A DNA stretch of 29,626 nt from the NCBI GenBank assembly GCA_042096455.1, contig JBELLU010000021.1, positions 1 to 29,626 on the forward strand, given 5' to 3'. This stretch comes from UBA7445 sp042096455. Its GTDB lineage: Bacteria > Verrucomicrobiota > Verrucomicrobiia > Opitutales > Coraliomargaritaceae. This document shows positions 7,876 through 15,598 of the stretch, one piece after another (the first letter of the stretch is position 1; each line of letters opens with the position of its first letter). The notes under the pieces were generated by a model. The model saw only the letters and a program-made list of their open reading frames with translations, had not been told where the DNA came from and searched no databases. The translations under genes and the position numbers were made by a program.

Positions 7876-8265
7876 ATGCAAATTACTCTACTCAAATCGA
7901 AGCTGTTGCGTGCAGAAGTGACGGATCGGGCCTTGCACTACGAGGGAAGTTTGGCGATCGACGCAGATTTTATGCAGGCGGTGGGCTTGCGGCCCTATGA
8001 GAAAATTCTGGTGGGCAATATCAGCAACGGGGAGCGTTTTGAAACCTATGCGATCGAGGCGCCGAGTGGTTCGCATTGCATCGCCCTCAATGGTGCGGCG
8101 GCGCACAAGGGTGAGTTGGGGGATTTGCTGGTGATTATGGCATTTGGAGCCTTTGAGGCGGAAGAGGCGGAACAGTGGAAGCCTCAGGTCTTGCTCCTTT
8201 CTGAGGGCAACCGGAGTGCGGTACTTCAGGAAAAAGTGCTGCTTGCGAAGGACATTACACAATAA
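7876..8265 (+). CDS. panD: aspartate 1-decarboxylase
   Basis: 129 residues. It makes beta-alanine from L-aspartate for pantothenate and coenzyme A. The proenzyme self-cleaves between Gly24 and Ser25 (HYEGSLAID), and Ser25 becomes the pyruvoyl group; both residues sit at the same positions as in the Escherichia coli enzyme. NGERFETYAIEA and the NGAAAH motif (active-site loop) are also conserved. The 3' end overlaps the likely start of the Fur-family gene. No PanM/PanZ maturation factor is nearby. Confidence 0.95.
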   Translation: MQITLLKSKLLRAEVTDRALHYEGSLAIDADFMQAVGLRPYEKILVGNISNGERFETYAIEAPSGSHCIALNGAAAHKGELGDLLVIMAFGAFEAEEAEQWKPQVLLLSEGNRSAVLQEKVLLAKDITQ

Positions 8266-8650
8266 GAAGGGACGGGCTCAGATTCTACAGACGAAACAGC
8301 GGGATGCCATTTTGAAGGTTTTGCAGGAGGCAAAACGCCCGCTGACACGCGACGAAATCTTATCTTTGGCGCGTAAAAAGATTCCACGCTTGGGGTTTTC
8401 CACTGTCAATCTCGCGATTCGCAAATTTTCGGAGGCGTACGATCTAGTAGGGGTGGATTTTCCGGGGCAACCACGCCGCTATGAATTGCCTGCGGACCGG
8501 GAGCACCCACATTTTATTTGCCGGAAGTGCAATCGGGTTTATGATTTGGATTGTGTGATGCAGTTACCACCGCTGCGGGCGCCGAAGGGTTTTGTGGTTT
8601 CGGGTGGGGAAGTTATCTATACGGGCATATGCAGGGCATGCAATCAATGA
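8243..8650 (+). CDS. Fur/PerR-family metal- or peroxide-responsive repressor
   Basis: About 135 residues if it starts at the TTG at 8243, which follows AGGAAAAAG. There is no in-frame ATG near the expected N-terminus; an ATT at 8282 after AAGAAGG is another option, so the start is uncertain. An N-terminal winged helix (PLTRDEIL to GFSTVNLAIRKF, about residues 33-62) is followed by the dimerisation domain. Two CxxC pairs (Cys93/Cys96 and Cys130/Cys133) form the structural zinc site, and a reduced HPHF histidine cluster (88-91) replaces the HHHH stretch of classical Fur. PerR, Fur and Zur cannot be told apart here. The stop overlaps the next start (ATGA), so it may control the downstream binding protein. 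Confidence 0.85.
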   Translation: MRRTLHNKKGRAQILQTKQRDAILKVLQEAKRPLTRDEILSLARKKIPRLGFSTVNLAIRKFSEAYDLVGVDFPGQPRRYELPADREHPHFICRKCNRVYDLDCVMQLPPLRAPKGFVVSGGEVIYTGICRACNQ

Positions 8651-9522
8651 AGCGAATCCTGCCGCGCCTCTTGCTTGTGGGCATGCTGCTTTCAAGCGCC
8701 TGTGGGGCAGCGGAAGCGGAGGCGCCGAGTGCGAATGAACCGGTTCAGCGTTTGGTTAGTCTGGCGCCAAGTATCACGGAAGTTGTTTATGCGCTAGATG
8801 CGGAGGATCGGTTGGTGGGGCGTTCAAAAAATTGTGATTTCCCCGCGGCTGCTTTGGCGGTGGAATCAGTCGGTCGAATCGATATGCCGAATCTGGAAAC
8901 GATAGTTTCGCTGAATCCGGACCTGGTTGTGATGACGTATTTAACGCCGGTGGATGTCATGCGCCGCTTGGAGGATTTGGGGATGCGGGTGGTTCGTTTG
9001 AGGGCGGACCGGCTGGAGGATATTACGGAAGCGTTGCGGCGTTTAGGGGTGTTGTTGGATCAGAATGCGGAAGCGGATTGGATGGTGGGTTTATTCGCGG
9101 GGGCGTTGGCGGACTTGACGGCAAAGGGCGCAGCCCATGATGGCGCAGCCCCGCGTGCCTGTATTTTGTATGGATGTGAGGCGCCGTATTTCAGTGCGGG
9201 AAAGGGGACTTTCCCGAGCGCCTTAGTGGAGCGTGCCGGGTTTAGTAATATTGCGAATGCGGCACCGGTGGCATGGCCGCAGTTGAATTTGGAATGGTTG
9301 ATCCGTCAGGATCCCGAAGTCATTTTTATCGCGGGATATGGGGAGGCGGAATCGGGTGAGTTGGAATTGGAACGCCTACGGTCGAGTGCGCTATGGAATC
9401 AGGTTTCGGCGATCCAGAACGGGCGGTTTTATTTCATTGGGGACAATGCCCTTTCGGTTCCGGGGTTTCGGGCGATTGAGGCGCTGCATCGATTTTCAGA
9501 AGTGCGGGCTGAATTTCCCTAA
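8647..9522 (+). CDS. BtuF-type periplasmic substrate-binding protein
   Basis: 291 residues from the ATG at 8647 that overlaps the regulator's stop; ATGs at 8629 and 8638 are possible but give a longer, less regular signal. A signal peptide (about residues 1-22) ends in LLSSAC; the cysteine at 19 could be lipidated, though the -3 residue is serine, not the usual hydrophobic one. The rest is a class III binding protein (PF01497): RLVSLAPSITEVVYAL, GRSKNCDFP (BtuF has a similar YCDYP), and PNLETIVSLNPDLVV. Likely ligands are a corrinoid, haem or ferric siderophore. No permease or ATPase gene is in the window, so it is an orphan component. Confidence 0.85.
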   Translation: MKRILPRLLLVGMLLSSACGAAEAEAPSANEPVQRLVSLAPSITEVVYALDAEDRLVGRSKNCDFPAAALAVESVGRIDMPNLETIVSLNPDLVVMTYLTPVDVMRRLEDLGMRVVRLRADRLEDITEALRRLGVLLDQNAEADWMVGLFAGALADLTAKGAAHDGAAPRACILYGCEAPYFSAGKGTFPSALVERAGFSNIANAAPVAWPQLNLEWLIRQDPEVIFIAGYGEAESGELELERLRSSALWNQVSAIQNGRFYFIGDNALSVPGFRAIEALHRFSEVRAEFP

Positions 9523-9594
9523 GGGAATCCTTGCGCTCGCCGTTCGATTCTCATTATAAGCGATCCGGCTCAAGAGGTTTAATCGTTAAATTTT

Positions 9595-10434
9595 ATGGAT
9601 AAAATATTACAAGCAGGAGTGAAGGCACGTTTGGATGCGGTTGAAGGGATGTTGCCCGAACTGGAGCAATTTTTAATGGATTTGCAGGCAGGGGATTTTG
9701 GAATTGAGACAAAGACCAATGCTTTTGACTTGGTGACGGAGGGTGATGTCGCGAGTCAGGCGCGGCTCGTCGAATTCATTGAGGGGCAGTTTCCGGGTGA
9801 CCAGATCATCGGGGAGGAAGGCGGCGAACAGGAGATGGTTCCGCGGAAGGGGTTTTGCTGGGTTCTGGATCCGATTGACGGGACGACCAATTTCGCGAAC
9901 CGCGTTCCGATGTGGGCGATTTCAATCGGGATCCTGCATGACGGCGAGCCAGTTGGCGGGATCGTTTCGGGTCCGGCGCTGGGGCTGCGTTATCGTGGTG
10001 AATTGAATGGGGGTGCGCGTTGTAACGGTCGACCCATTCGAGTGAATGAGAAGGCGCCGCTGCGGTCTGGCTTGATCGTGACGGGCTTCCCTTATGATCG
10101 GGCGCGACGGGCCGAGCCGATTTCGCGGGCTTTGGCGAATATGTTGCGTGAGGCGGGCGGGGTGCGCCGTTTGGGAGCCGCCTCGCTGGATTTTTGTTTT
10201 GTAGCGGATGGGCGTTTTGCGGGCTATTACGAAATGTCGCTCAAGCCTTGGGATGCCGCCGCAGGGGTGGTGATCGCACGTGAGGCCGGGGCGACGCTCA
10301 GCAATATGTCGGGCGGGGCTCTGGATATTTTTAAGGATGAGGGGACGATTGTGACGAACGGGAAGATTCACGATGAATTGCTGGCGCAAGCGGCGCCGAT
10401 GCTGGAGGCGCTCGCACTCGGTCCATCGGCCTAG
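9595..10434 (+). CDS. inositol monophosphatase family enzyme (SuhB-like)
   Basis: 279 residues. A magnesium-dependent sugar-phosphate phosphatase of the IMPase/FIG superfamily. The metal ligands are visible: IIGEEGG (71-77), DPIDGTTNF (92-100) and LKPWDAAAG (216-224). The natural substrate cannot be read from the sequence; inositol-1-phosphate, histidinol phosphate and adenosine bisphosphates all occur in the superfamily. It starts 72 bases after the binding-protein gene. The final residues are alanine- and leucine-rich. Confidence 0.9.
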   Translation: MDKILQAGVKARLDAVEGMLPELEQFLMDLQAGDFGIETKTNAFDLVTEGDVASQARLVEFIEGQFPGDQIIGEEGGEQEMVPRKGFCWVLDPIDGTTNFANRVPMWAISIGILHDGEPVGGIVSGPALGLRYRGELNGGARCNGRPIRVNEKAPLRSGLIVTGFPYDRARRAEPISRALANMLREAGGVRRLGAASLDFCFVADGRFAGYYEMSLKPWDAAAGVVIAREAGATLSNMSGGALDIFKDEGTIVTNGKIHDELLAQAAPMLEALALGPSA

Positions 10435-10468
10435 AGTGAGGGCTTATGGAGGCGCGGGCTTTCCAGTC

Positions 10469-10499
10469 TTGACCTTTTAGCGGCGGACCGCACTTTATC
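10469..10499 (+). promoter_or_regulatory. candidate promoter for tRNA-Gly and possibly the mla operon
   Basis: A TTGACC box (10469-10474) is followed by CTTTAT at an 18-base spacing (10493-10498) or TTTATC at 19 (10494-10499). The tRNA begins about ten bases further on, a normal distance. The -35 box is good and the -10 box is weak. Confidence 0.4.
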
Positions 10500-10509
10500 T
10501 CTTTCTTAC

Positions 10510-10584
<75 letters not shown>

Positions 10585-10640
10585 TTCGAATCGATTGCTC
10601 TCAATCTTTAGCTTCGGACCACCGTCAATCTATTGATACC

Positions 10641-11417
10641 ATGATACGCTCCCTTGGACGAACTGCGCTCGGCCTGGTTTACGAGTTTGGCGATTGGACG
10701 GTTTTCAGTTTCGGTTCTTTTTTTGGTTTTTGGGCACAGCGACGCCGGGGCCACAAACTGGTAACCGCGATTCATGAGATCGGCGGTCGTTGTGTGCCGA
10801 TCGTGCTTACGGTGGGTTTATTTACAGGGCTCGTGATGGGCTTGCAGTTGTATTACACCTTGGCGCGCCTCGGGGCGGAAGCTGCGCTGGGTGATGCGGT
10901 GGGGCTTTCGCTGGTGCGGGAACTGGGTCCGGTTTTAACGGCGCTCATGATCGTTGGGCAATCGGGTTCCGCGATGACCTCGGAGTTGGGTTTTCAGCGC
11001 AATGACGAGCAAATTGATGCGCTGCAAACGATGGGGATCGATGCGAAGGGTTTCCTCGTCGGGCCGCGCCTGTGGGCGGCTCTCTTTTGTTTTCCGGCGC
11101 TGACCGCGCTCTTCGACTTGATCGGAGTGTTTGGCGGTTATTTGACGGGTTCGGTGCTCCTGAATGTGGATGCGGGGGTTTATTGGAACCACGTATTCGA
11201 TAGTATCACCTGGGCGGATGTGCGCGGGGGCTTTATTAAGGCGATTTGTTTTGGGGCATTGACGATCTCGACTTGCGCCTATCGCGGGTTTTTCACGCAT
11301 CTGAAGTCCAGCCTGCGCGGGGTGCGCGGGGTCAGTGAATCTGCGACGCGGGCGGTCGTTTTTTCGAGCGTCGCGGTCTTGGCGGCGGATTATTTAATCA
11401 CTTCATTTTTAATTTAA
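10641..11417 (+). CDS. mlaE: MlaE-type phospholipid transport permease
   Basis: 258 residues from the ATG at 10641; the open frame reaches back into the tRNA, but that part is not protein-like. This inner-membrane permease (PF02405) forms the dimeric core of the MlaFEDB complex. It has five or six hydrophobic segments and the conserved coupling region RELGPVLTALMIVGQSGSAM followed by SELGFQRNDEQIDAL. No separate STAS-domain MlaB gene follows, and no STAS domain is fused. It leads an mlaEFDCA cluster with very short spacers. Confidence 0.93.
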   Translation: MIRSLGRTALGLVYEFGDWTVFSFGSFFGFWAQRRRGHKLVTAIHEIGGRCVPIVLTVGLFTGLVMGLQLYYTLARLGAEAALGDAVGLSLVRELGPVLTALMIVGQSGSAMTSELGFQRNDEQIDALQTMGIDAKGFLVGPRLWAALFCFPALTALFDLIGVFGGYLTGSVLLNVDAGVYWNHVFDSITWADVRGGFIKAICFGALTISTCAYRGFFTHLKSSLRGVRGVSESATRAVVFSSVAVLAADYLITSFLI

Positions 11418-11418
11418 C

Positions 11419-12171
11419 ATGAGCGAGAGTTTTCTCCAGATACGCGGCTTAAAGAAGCACTTCGGCGACAAGCGGGTGCTCGACGGGGTGGAGCTGGATA
11501 TTGCGCGGGCCTCCGTGACGACGATCATTGGAAAAAGCGGCATCGGAAAATCCGTGCTCTTGAAATGCATTGCCAACCTCATGATTCCGGATGCGGGGGA
11601 AATCCTGCTCGATGGCACCTCGATCCGCCTGAACCGCAAGCGCGCCGATCAAGACGGGGGCTTCACTTTTAGCTACATGTTTCAAAATAATGCCCTCTTC
11701 GATTCGTTGACTGCATTTGAAAATGTAGCTTTGCCCTTGCGGGAAGCAGTGGGCATGACGGCCTCTGAAGCAAAGGGGAAAGTCGCGGAATTGTTGGAGC
11801 TGTTGGATTTGACGGAAGCGGGGGCACGCTATCCCGCCGAGCTTTCAGGGGGCATGCAAAAACGGGTGGCCTTGGCGCGTGCTTTAGTCACCAACCCGGA
11901 AGTGGTGCTTTTTGATGAACCGACTACCGGCCTGGATCCCGAACGCAAATACGGGGTATTTGATATGATTGCGGACTACCGTGAACGCTTCGGTTTTACC
12001 GCTTTACTGGTGAGCCATGACATCCCGGAGGTTTTTGAAATCAGTGACCGCGTAGCGTGGCTGGATGATGGCCGCATCCGGTTTTTCGGCGACCCCTCCG
12101 AGCTGAAAGCGGACTCGCCCCGATCGTGGTCGGGTCTGTTGCAATCGCAGGCGGCACCGAATGAAACTTAG
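11419..12171 (+). CDS. mlaF: MlaF-type ABC transporter ATPase
   Basis: 250 residues. It powers phospholipid movement between the membranes. The nucleotide-binding parts are Walker A GKSGIGKS (38-45), the Q-loop FQN (88-90), signature LSGGMQKR (142-149), Walker B VVLFDEP (162-168) and the switch histidine in SHD (199-201). TTGLDP follows Walker B. It starts one base after the mlaE stop. The order ATPase after permease is the reverse of Escherichia coli mlaFE. Confidence 0.94.
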   Translation: MSESFLQIRGLKKHFGDKRVLDGVELDIARASVTTIIGKSGIGKSVLLKCIANLMIPDAGEILLDGTSIRLNRKRADQDGGFTFSYMFQNNALFDSLTAFENVALPLREAVGMTASEAKGKVAELLELLDLTEAGARYPAELSGGMQKRVALARALVTNPEVVLFDEPTTGLDPERKYGVFDMIADYRERFGFTALLVSHDIPEVFEISDRVAWLDDGRIRFFGDPSELKADSPRSWSGLLQSQAAPNET

Positions 12172-12191
12172 CATTTAAATACAACGAAGGC

Positions 12192-12650
12192 ATGAAAAAT
12201 ACAAAAATTGAATATCTGGTTGGCTGTTTTGTCCTCGCGGGCTTGGCGGCGATCCTCTACCTCGCGATTCAAGTCGGAGGTGCGCGGCTCCTGGGGGGCG
12301 ACGTTTATCAATTGCAGGCGCAATTTTCCAGCGCGGCGGGGGTGAATCCCGGAAGCCGGGTTGAAATCGCGGGGGTTCGCGTCGGCACCGTAAAAAGTAT
12401 AAATCTGGACGAGACCTACTATGCCTTGGTCACGCTCGAATTGCCCCGTTCGGTCAAGCTCGATGCCGATACGATAGCCTCCGTCAAAACATCCGGCTTA
12501 ATTGGGGATCGTTTTATCGAGCTCTCTCCCGGCGGTTCAGACCTCTTCCTTGAAGATGGCGAGATGATCTACGACACCGAATCAGCCCTTGATATTGAGG
12601 ATCTCATCAGTCGTTTCGCACTGGGTGGAATTGACAGCAATAAAAAGTAA
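12192..12650 (+). CDS. mlaD: MlaD-type MCE-domain periplasmic protein
   Basis: 152 residues. One N-terminal membrane anchor (about 8-29) is followed by a single MCE domain (about 38-118: FSSAAGVNPGSRVEIAGVRV, then SGLIGDRFIEL) and a short helical tail. Such proteins form hexameric rings with a central lipid channel on the periplasmic side of MlaE. Length is slightly under that of the Escherichia coli protein (183). It lies 20 bases after mlaF. Confidence 0.93.
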   Translation: MKNTKIEYLVGCFVLAGLAAILYLAIQVGGARLLGGDVYQLQAQFSSAAGVNPGSRVEIAGVRVGTVKSINLDETYYALVTLELPRSVKLDADTIASVKTSGLIGDRFIELSPGGSDLFLEDGEMIYDTESALDIEDLISRFALGGIDSNKK

Positions 12651-12667
12651 ATTAAAGTTTAGCTAAA

Positions 12668-13273
12668 ATGTATAAGGTAATTCTAGTAGGTTTAATAATT
12701 TTATTCGGGAGCGCTATGGCATCCGCCGACCCGGTTGAGGAATTAAAAGCTTCAGTCGCGGAGGCAGTGGAGGTGCTCTTTGGCGATGAGTCCAATACCA
12801 AGAGCGTTGAACTCAAGCGGGACGAGGTGCGGGCCGCTTTTGAGAAGAAATACAATATGGATATCATTATTCGCCGTGCGATTGGGAGCAATTGGAGGCG
12901 TCTTACGGAAGAGGAGCAGACGCGCGTATTGGAACTGATCAAAGCGGTCGTGCTCAAAGCCTACATCGACGGGATGCAGGGCAGAGCGCGGCCAGAAATT
13001 CGCTATGAAGCGGCGGTTCAACGCGGGGAGCATCGCCTCGAAATACCCTCGATTGTTACTTTGGAAGACCGCACCGTAAGCCTGAAATACAAGTTGGCAC
13101 GGATGCAATCAGGATGGGAACTCTACGACCTTGTGGCAGAGGAGATCAGTTTGGTCTCGAATTATCGCCAACAATTTGACGACCATTTTCGGCGCGGGAC
13201 TGCTGCGGAACTCATCGAAAAATTAGAGGGTTTACTGAATCATGAAAAACTGGATCACAAAGTCACTCTATAA
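12668..13273 (+). CDS. mlaC: MlaC-type periplasmic phospholipid shuttle
   Basis: 201 residues. A signal peptide (about 1-20, cleaved near MASA|DP) is followed by an alpha/beta lipid-binding domain of the MlaC/Ttg2D family (PF05494). Conserved parts include NMDIIIRRAIGSNWRRLTEEE, LVAEEISLVSNYRQQF and a C-terminal helix. It carries single phospholipids between outer-membrane MlaA and the MlaFED complex. The last 32 bases overlap the start of mlaA in another frame. Confidence 0.9.
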   Translation: MYKVILVGLIILFGSAMASADPVEELKASVAEAVEVLFGDESNTKSVELKRDEVRAAFEKKYNMDIIIRRAIGSNWRRLTEEEQTRVLELIKAVVLKAYIDGMQGRARPEIRYEAAVQRGEHRLEIPSIVTLEDRTVSLKYKLARMQSGWELYDLVAEEISLVSNYRQQFDDHFRRGTAAELIEKLEGLLNHEKLDHKVTL

Positions 13274-14003
13274 GTCTGCTGCATTATTCGCCTTGTGCGT
13301 GCTGCCTCTTGGGTTGCCAATTTATGGCGAACCCTATGTAACGATGGAGGAATTGTTCGATGAGGGCATGGAGCAAATCGCTCCGGAGGTGCGGGATCCT
13401 TTTGAGCCGGTGAACCGCGTGATTTTTAAATTCAACGACTTTCTTTATTTGAATGTTTTTAACCCCGTAGCCCGCACGTACGAATGGGTCACTCCGGACC
13501 CTTTGGAAAAGCGATTCTCGAATTTCTTTGAAAATCTAGGCACCCCGGTTCGCTTGGTGGGCAATATTTTGCAGGGCAAATGGGATGGTGCCTTGAATGA
13601 AAGCGGACGGTTCCTGTTGAATTCCACCATCGGGATCGCGGGGCTGCACCGTCCGGCGGACGAGGTGTCTTTTCTCGAGCAACCGGCCAAAGAAGATATC
13701 GGTCAGGCGCTTGGTTCATGGGGTTTCGGGGATGGACCTTATATCTTGATTCCGGTTCTTGGGCCGTCTTCATTTCGTGATCTGATCGGTCGCGTTGGAG
13801 ACCGCGCCGTTGATCCATTCAAGCTTCCTTTTGCGGAGTTTGATGAATGGGAAGTGCGCACCGCCTACGGTGTAGGCGGCATTCTGGTGAACAGCCCTTC
13901 ATTGGTGGATCGTTACAAGCAAATGAAGGGAGGGGCATTGGATCCTTACATCGCCCTGCGCAACGGCTATTTCCAGTATCGCGATGCTGCGATCAAGGAA
14001 TAA
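13242..14003 (+). CDS. mlaA: MlaA/VacJ outer-membrane lipid-asymmetry protein
   Basis: 253 residues. The DPFEPVNRVIFKFN motif (52-65), LGTPVRLVGNILQG, SWGFGDGPYILIPVLGPSS and the following RD...VD segments identify MlaA (PF04333). The protein removes mislocalised phospholipid from the outer leaflet of the outer membrane and passes it to MlaC. Escherichia coli MlaA is a lipoprotein; here the signal region (about 1-29, ending near IYG|EPY) has a cysteine at 19 but no canonical lipobox, so export by signal peptidase I seems likelier. It overlaps mlaC by 32 bases and converges on tatD with nine bases between stops. Confidence 0.92.
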   Translation: MKNWITKSLYKSAALFALCVLPLGLPIYGEPYVTMEELFDEGMEQIAPEVRDPFEPVNRVIFKFNDFLYLNVFNPVARTYEWVTPDPLEKRFSNFFENLGTPVRLVGNILQGKWDGALNESGRFLLNSTIGIAGLHRPADEVSFLEQPAKEDIGQALGSWGFGDGPYILIPVLGPSSFRDLIGRVGDRAVDPFKLPFAEFDEWEVRTAYGVGGILVNSPSLVDRYKQMKGGALDPYIALRNGYFQYRDAAIKE

Positions 14004-14012
14004 AGAAGCGCC

Positions 14013-14801
14013 TCATAAAAAGAAGCGTTTAAAATTTGCCTCCACCGTGAGCGCGAGCTCCGCTAGCGGGCATTTCCTAAGCTCTGCGATGGCTCGGTAA
14101 GCGGCATCCAGATTCGCGGGATGACACAATGCTTCCCCCGCCACCTTTAGCTCATACTCGCGATATGCTGCCTGCGGGATGAAGTCGGGGGCATCGGTCT
14201 CGATGAGGAGCCGATCTGCGGGTATTGTGAGCAATCGTGCTTGCGCTGCAGGACGGTGCAACTGGCCACCGTTGAAGGAGAAATAGGCTCCGAGGGAAGT
14301 TAGCTCTTCGATAAGCTCCAGTGGTCCGCTGTAGGCGTGCAGGTGAAAGCCCCGGGCTGGAAGCGCGGCGGTGCGCAGGATGTCCATGAGGACGCCGGTT
14401 GCTTTCAAAGCATGAAGGCTGGCAGGAAGGTTGTTTTCTGCCGCAAAGTGTAGTTGGAATTCAAATACAGGGATTTGCTTCGCGAGATCATGACCTTCGA
14501 TCCAGCGGTCGAGGCCGATTTCGCCGACGGCGCGGGCACCTGCTTTGAACGCCGCAAGGAAGGATTCCTGCCAATCGGCGGTGGCGTGCGGGACTTGCCA
14601 TGGATGCAGCCCGATTGCGGGGAGTAAGCGGGGGTTGTCAGCACACTGCTCCAACACGAGAGGCCAGTCATGGGGACCGGTGCCGACCACTACGGCCTTG
14701 CCGAGATTGATGCGGTGGTAAGCCTTCCCGATTTCGCTTTGATGTGGACGAAGCCTGAGGTCTGCCAGATGGACATGCGCATCGTAGAGGCGGGCAGTCA
14801 T
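14013..14801 (-). CDS. TatD-family metal-dependent hydrolase
   Basis: 262 residues. A TIM-barrel amidohydrolase-fold enzyme of the TatD family. Metal ligands are readable: DAHVH (7-11), AIGLHPW (62-68), GEIGLDR (93-99), LHALK and LHAYSG histidines, and ETDAPD near residue 200. Family members are 3'-5' exonucleases or D-aminoacyl-tRNA deacylases; the exact activity cannot be fixed here. It follows sufE with a 14-base gap and is probably co-transcribed with it. Confidence 0.87.
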   Translation of the reverse strand: MTARLYDAHVHLADLRLRPHQSEIGKAYHRINLGKAVVVGTGPHDWPLVLEQCADNPRLLPAIGLHPWQVPHATADWQESFLAAFKAGARAVGEIGLDRWIEGHDLAKQIPVFEFQLHFAAENNLPASLHALKATGVLMDILRTAALPARGFHLHAYSGPLELIEELTSLGAYFSFNGGQLHRPAAQARLLTIPADRLLIETDAPDFIPQAAYREYELKVAGEALCHPANLDAAYRAIAELRKCPLAELALTVEANFKRFFL

Positions 14802-14815
14802 ATCCGAGGCGGAAT

Positions 14816-15235
14816 TCAGGAGGCCGCGAGGCAGGAGCGCGCAAAATGCTGAATAAACTCCACGATCCGACTCAGACCATTGCGACGGTTCGGGGAAAGA
14901 TGTTGCGTGACGCCAACTTCGCCGAGGAAGGCGGCATCATTTTCGATTATTTCCTGTGGCGGGGCGTCGCTGTAGAAATCGCAAAGGAGGGTCGCTATTC
15001 CTTTGACGATTGCCGAGTCCGATTCGGATTTAAAATGACAACGGCCCTCCTTGAATTCGGGGACGACCCAGAGTTGCGACATACAGCCCTCGATCTTGAA
15101 TTGGTCGATGCGCAAGTCATCCGGTAAGCCTGTCGCGAGCTTCCCGCGCTCCACGAGGTAGCCAAGGCGTTCGTAGGCGTCAGGGATCAGTTGGATTTCC
15201 TCAACCAAAGCGGTCTGTTTATCTGTGAGGCTCAT
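14816..15235 (-). CDS. sufE: SufE-family cysteine desulfurase sulfur acceptor
   Basis: 139 residues from the ATG at 15235; a TTG four codons upstream is possible but adds nothing conserved. The SufE/CsdE domain (PF02657) covers the whole protein, with the persulfide-carrying Cys51 in IEGCMSQLW, and FKSESDSAIVKGI downstream. It takes sulfur from a SufS-type desulfurase during iron-sulfur cluster assembly. No sufS, sufB or sufC gene is in the window. Confidence 0.92.
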   Translation of the reverse strand: MSLTDKQTALVEEIQLIPDAYERLGYLVERGKLATGLPDDLRIDQFKIEGCMSQLWVVPEFKEGRCHFKSESDSAIVKGIATLLCDFYSDAPPQEIIENDAAFLGEVGVTQHLSPNRRNGLSRIVEFIQHFARSCLAAS

Positions 15236-15290
15236 TTCCGTACACAAGAGCGCAGGCGATTCAAAAAGTCAAACCAGCGCCGAAAACCGA

Positions 15291-15341
15291 ATGAACATCG
15301 AACTTTGAACTTCCAATATTCAACCTTCGAGATTCGAAGTT
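15291..15341. repeat. intergenic low-complexity block with GAAC/TTCAA quasi-repeats
   Basis: A 51-base stretch made of imperfect 7-8-base units such as GAACATC, GAACTTT, GAACTTCC and ATTCAACC. It contains an inverted pair AACTTC (15308-15313) and GAAGTT (15336-15341). It resembles a type of intergenic filler I recall from Verrucomicrobiota, Planctomycetota and Lentisphaerota genomes. It sits upstream of sufE in the 364-base gap between sufE and eno. Without a genome search I cannot show that it is dispersed. Confidence 0.55.
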
Positions 15342-15365
15342 TAATATGGTTCATTGACCACCCTT

Positions 15366-15433
15366 CCTATCGGTGTCATCCGCGTGATTCGTAGTTTCCA
15401 TATAAGCGTCCATCTGCGTATATCAGCGGTTTC
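15366..15433. repeat. second intergenic repeat-like block
   Basis: A 68-base block that, on the minus strand, reads through a GCGGATGACACCGATAGG end and short ACGCAGATGGACGC-type units. This is again a pattern I recall as recurring between genes in the same phyla. It lies 24 bases from the block at 15291-15341, and a small CCGG-CTACG-CCGG hairpin follows (about 15433-15445). Positions 15446-15542 hold nothing I recognise. Confidence 0.55.
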
Positions 15434-15542
15434 CGGCTACGCCGGACTCGGGTTGTAGGGCCAGCAACCACCACCACGACCGGACAAGCTGCGGGCTGGT
15501 TAGGTGTTAAGGTGTGAAAAAACGGGGGTTCGCTGGAAGCGG

Positions 15543-15580
15543 GTACAAAAAAGCCCGGCCTTTGTGGGGCCGGGCTTTGG
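15543..15580 (-). terminator. strong rho-independent terminator of eno
   Basis: An 11-base-pair GC-rich stem (15550-15560 with 15568-15578) has a 7-base loop. On the minus strand it is followed by a run of T (complement of 15547-15552). It lies about 20 bases after the eno stop and is the clearest terminator in the window. It separates the carB-to-eno block from sufE-tatD. Confidence 0.93.
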
Positions 15581-15598
15581 AAAAGAGGAATGCCTTCC

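Noticed and set aside
9523..9552. Inverted repeat GGGAATC / GATTCTC after the BtuF-type gene
   Set aside because: The 7-bp stem has a G-T pair and a 16-base loop, and no T-run follows, so it is not a convincing terminator.
10593..10606. GATTG-CTCT-CAATC hairpin between tRNA-Gly and mlaE
   Set aside because: A 5-bp AT-containing stem followed by only three T bases is too weak to call a terminator.
14004..14035. Duplicated GAAGCG motifs in the mlaA-tatD convergent junction
   Set aside because: They are direct, not inverted, repeats, so they do not form a bidirectional terminator.
15191..15394. 67-codon plus-strand frame across the eno-sufE gap
   Set aside because: It is composed mainly of sufE antisense and the repeat-like blocks; no ribosome binding site or domain supports it.
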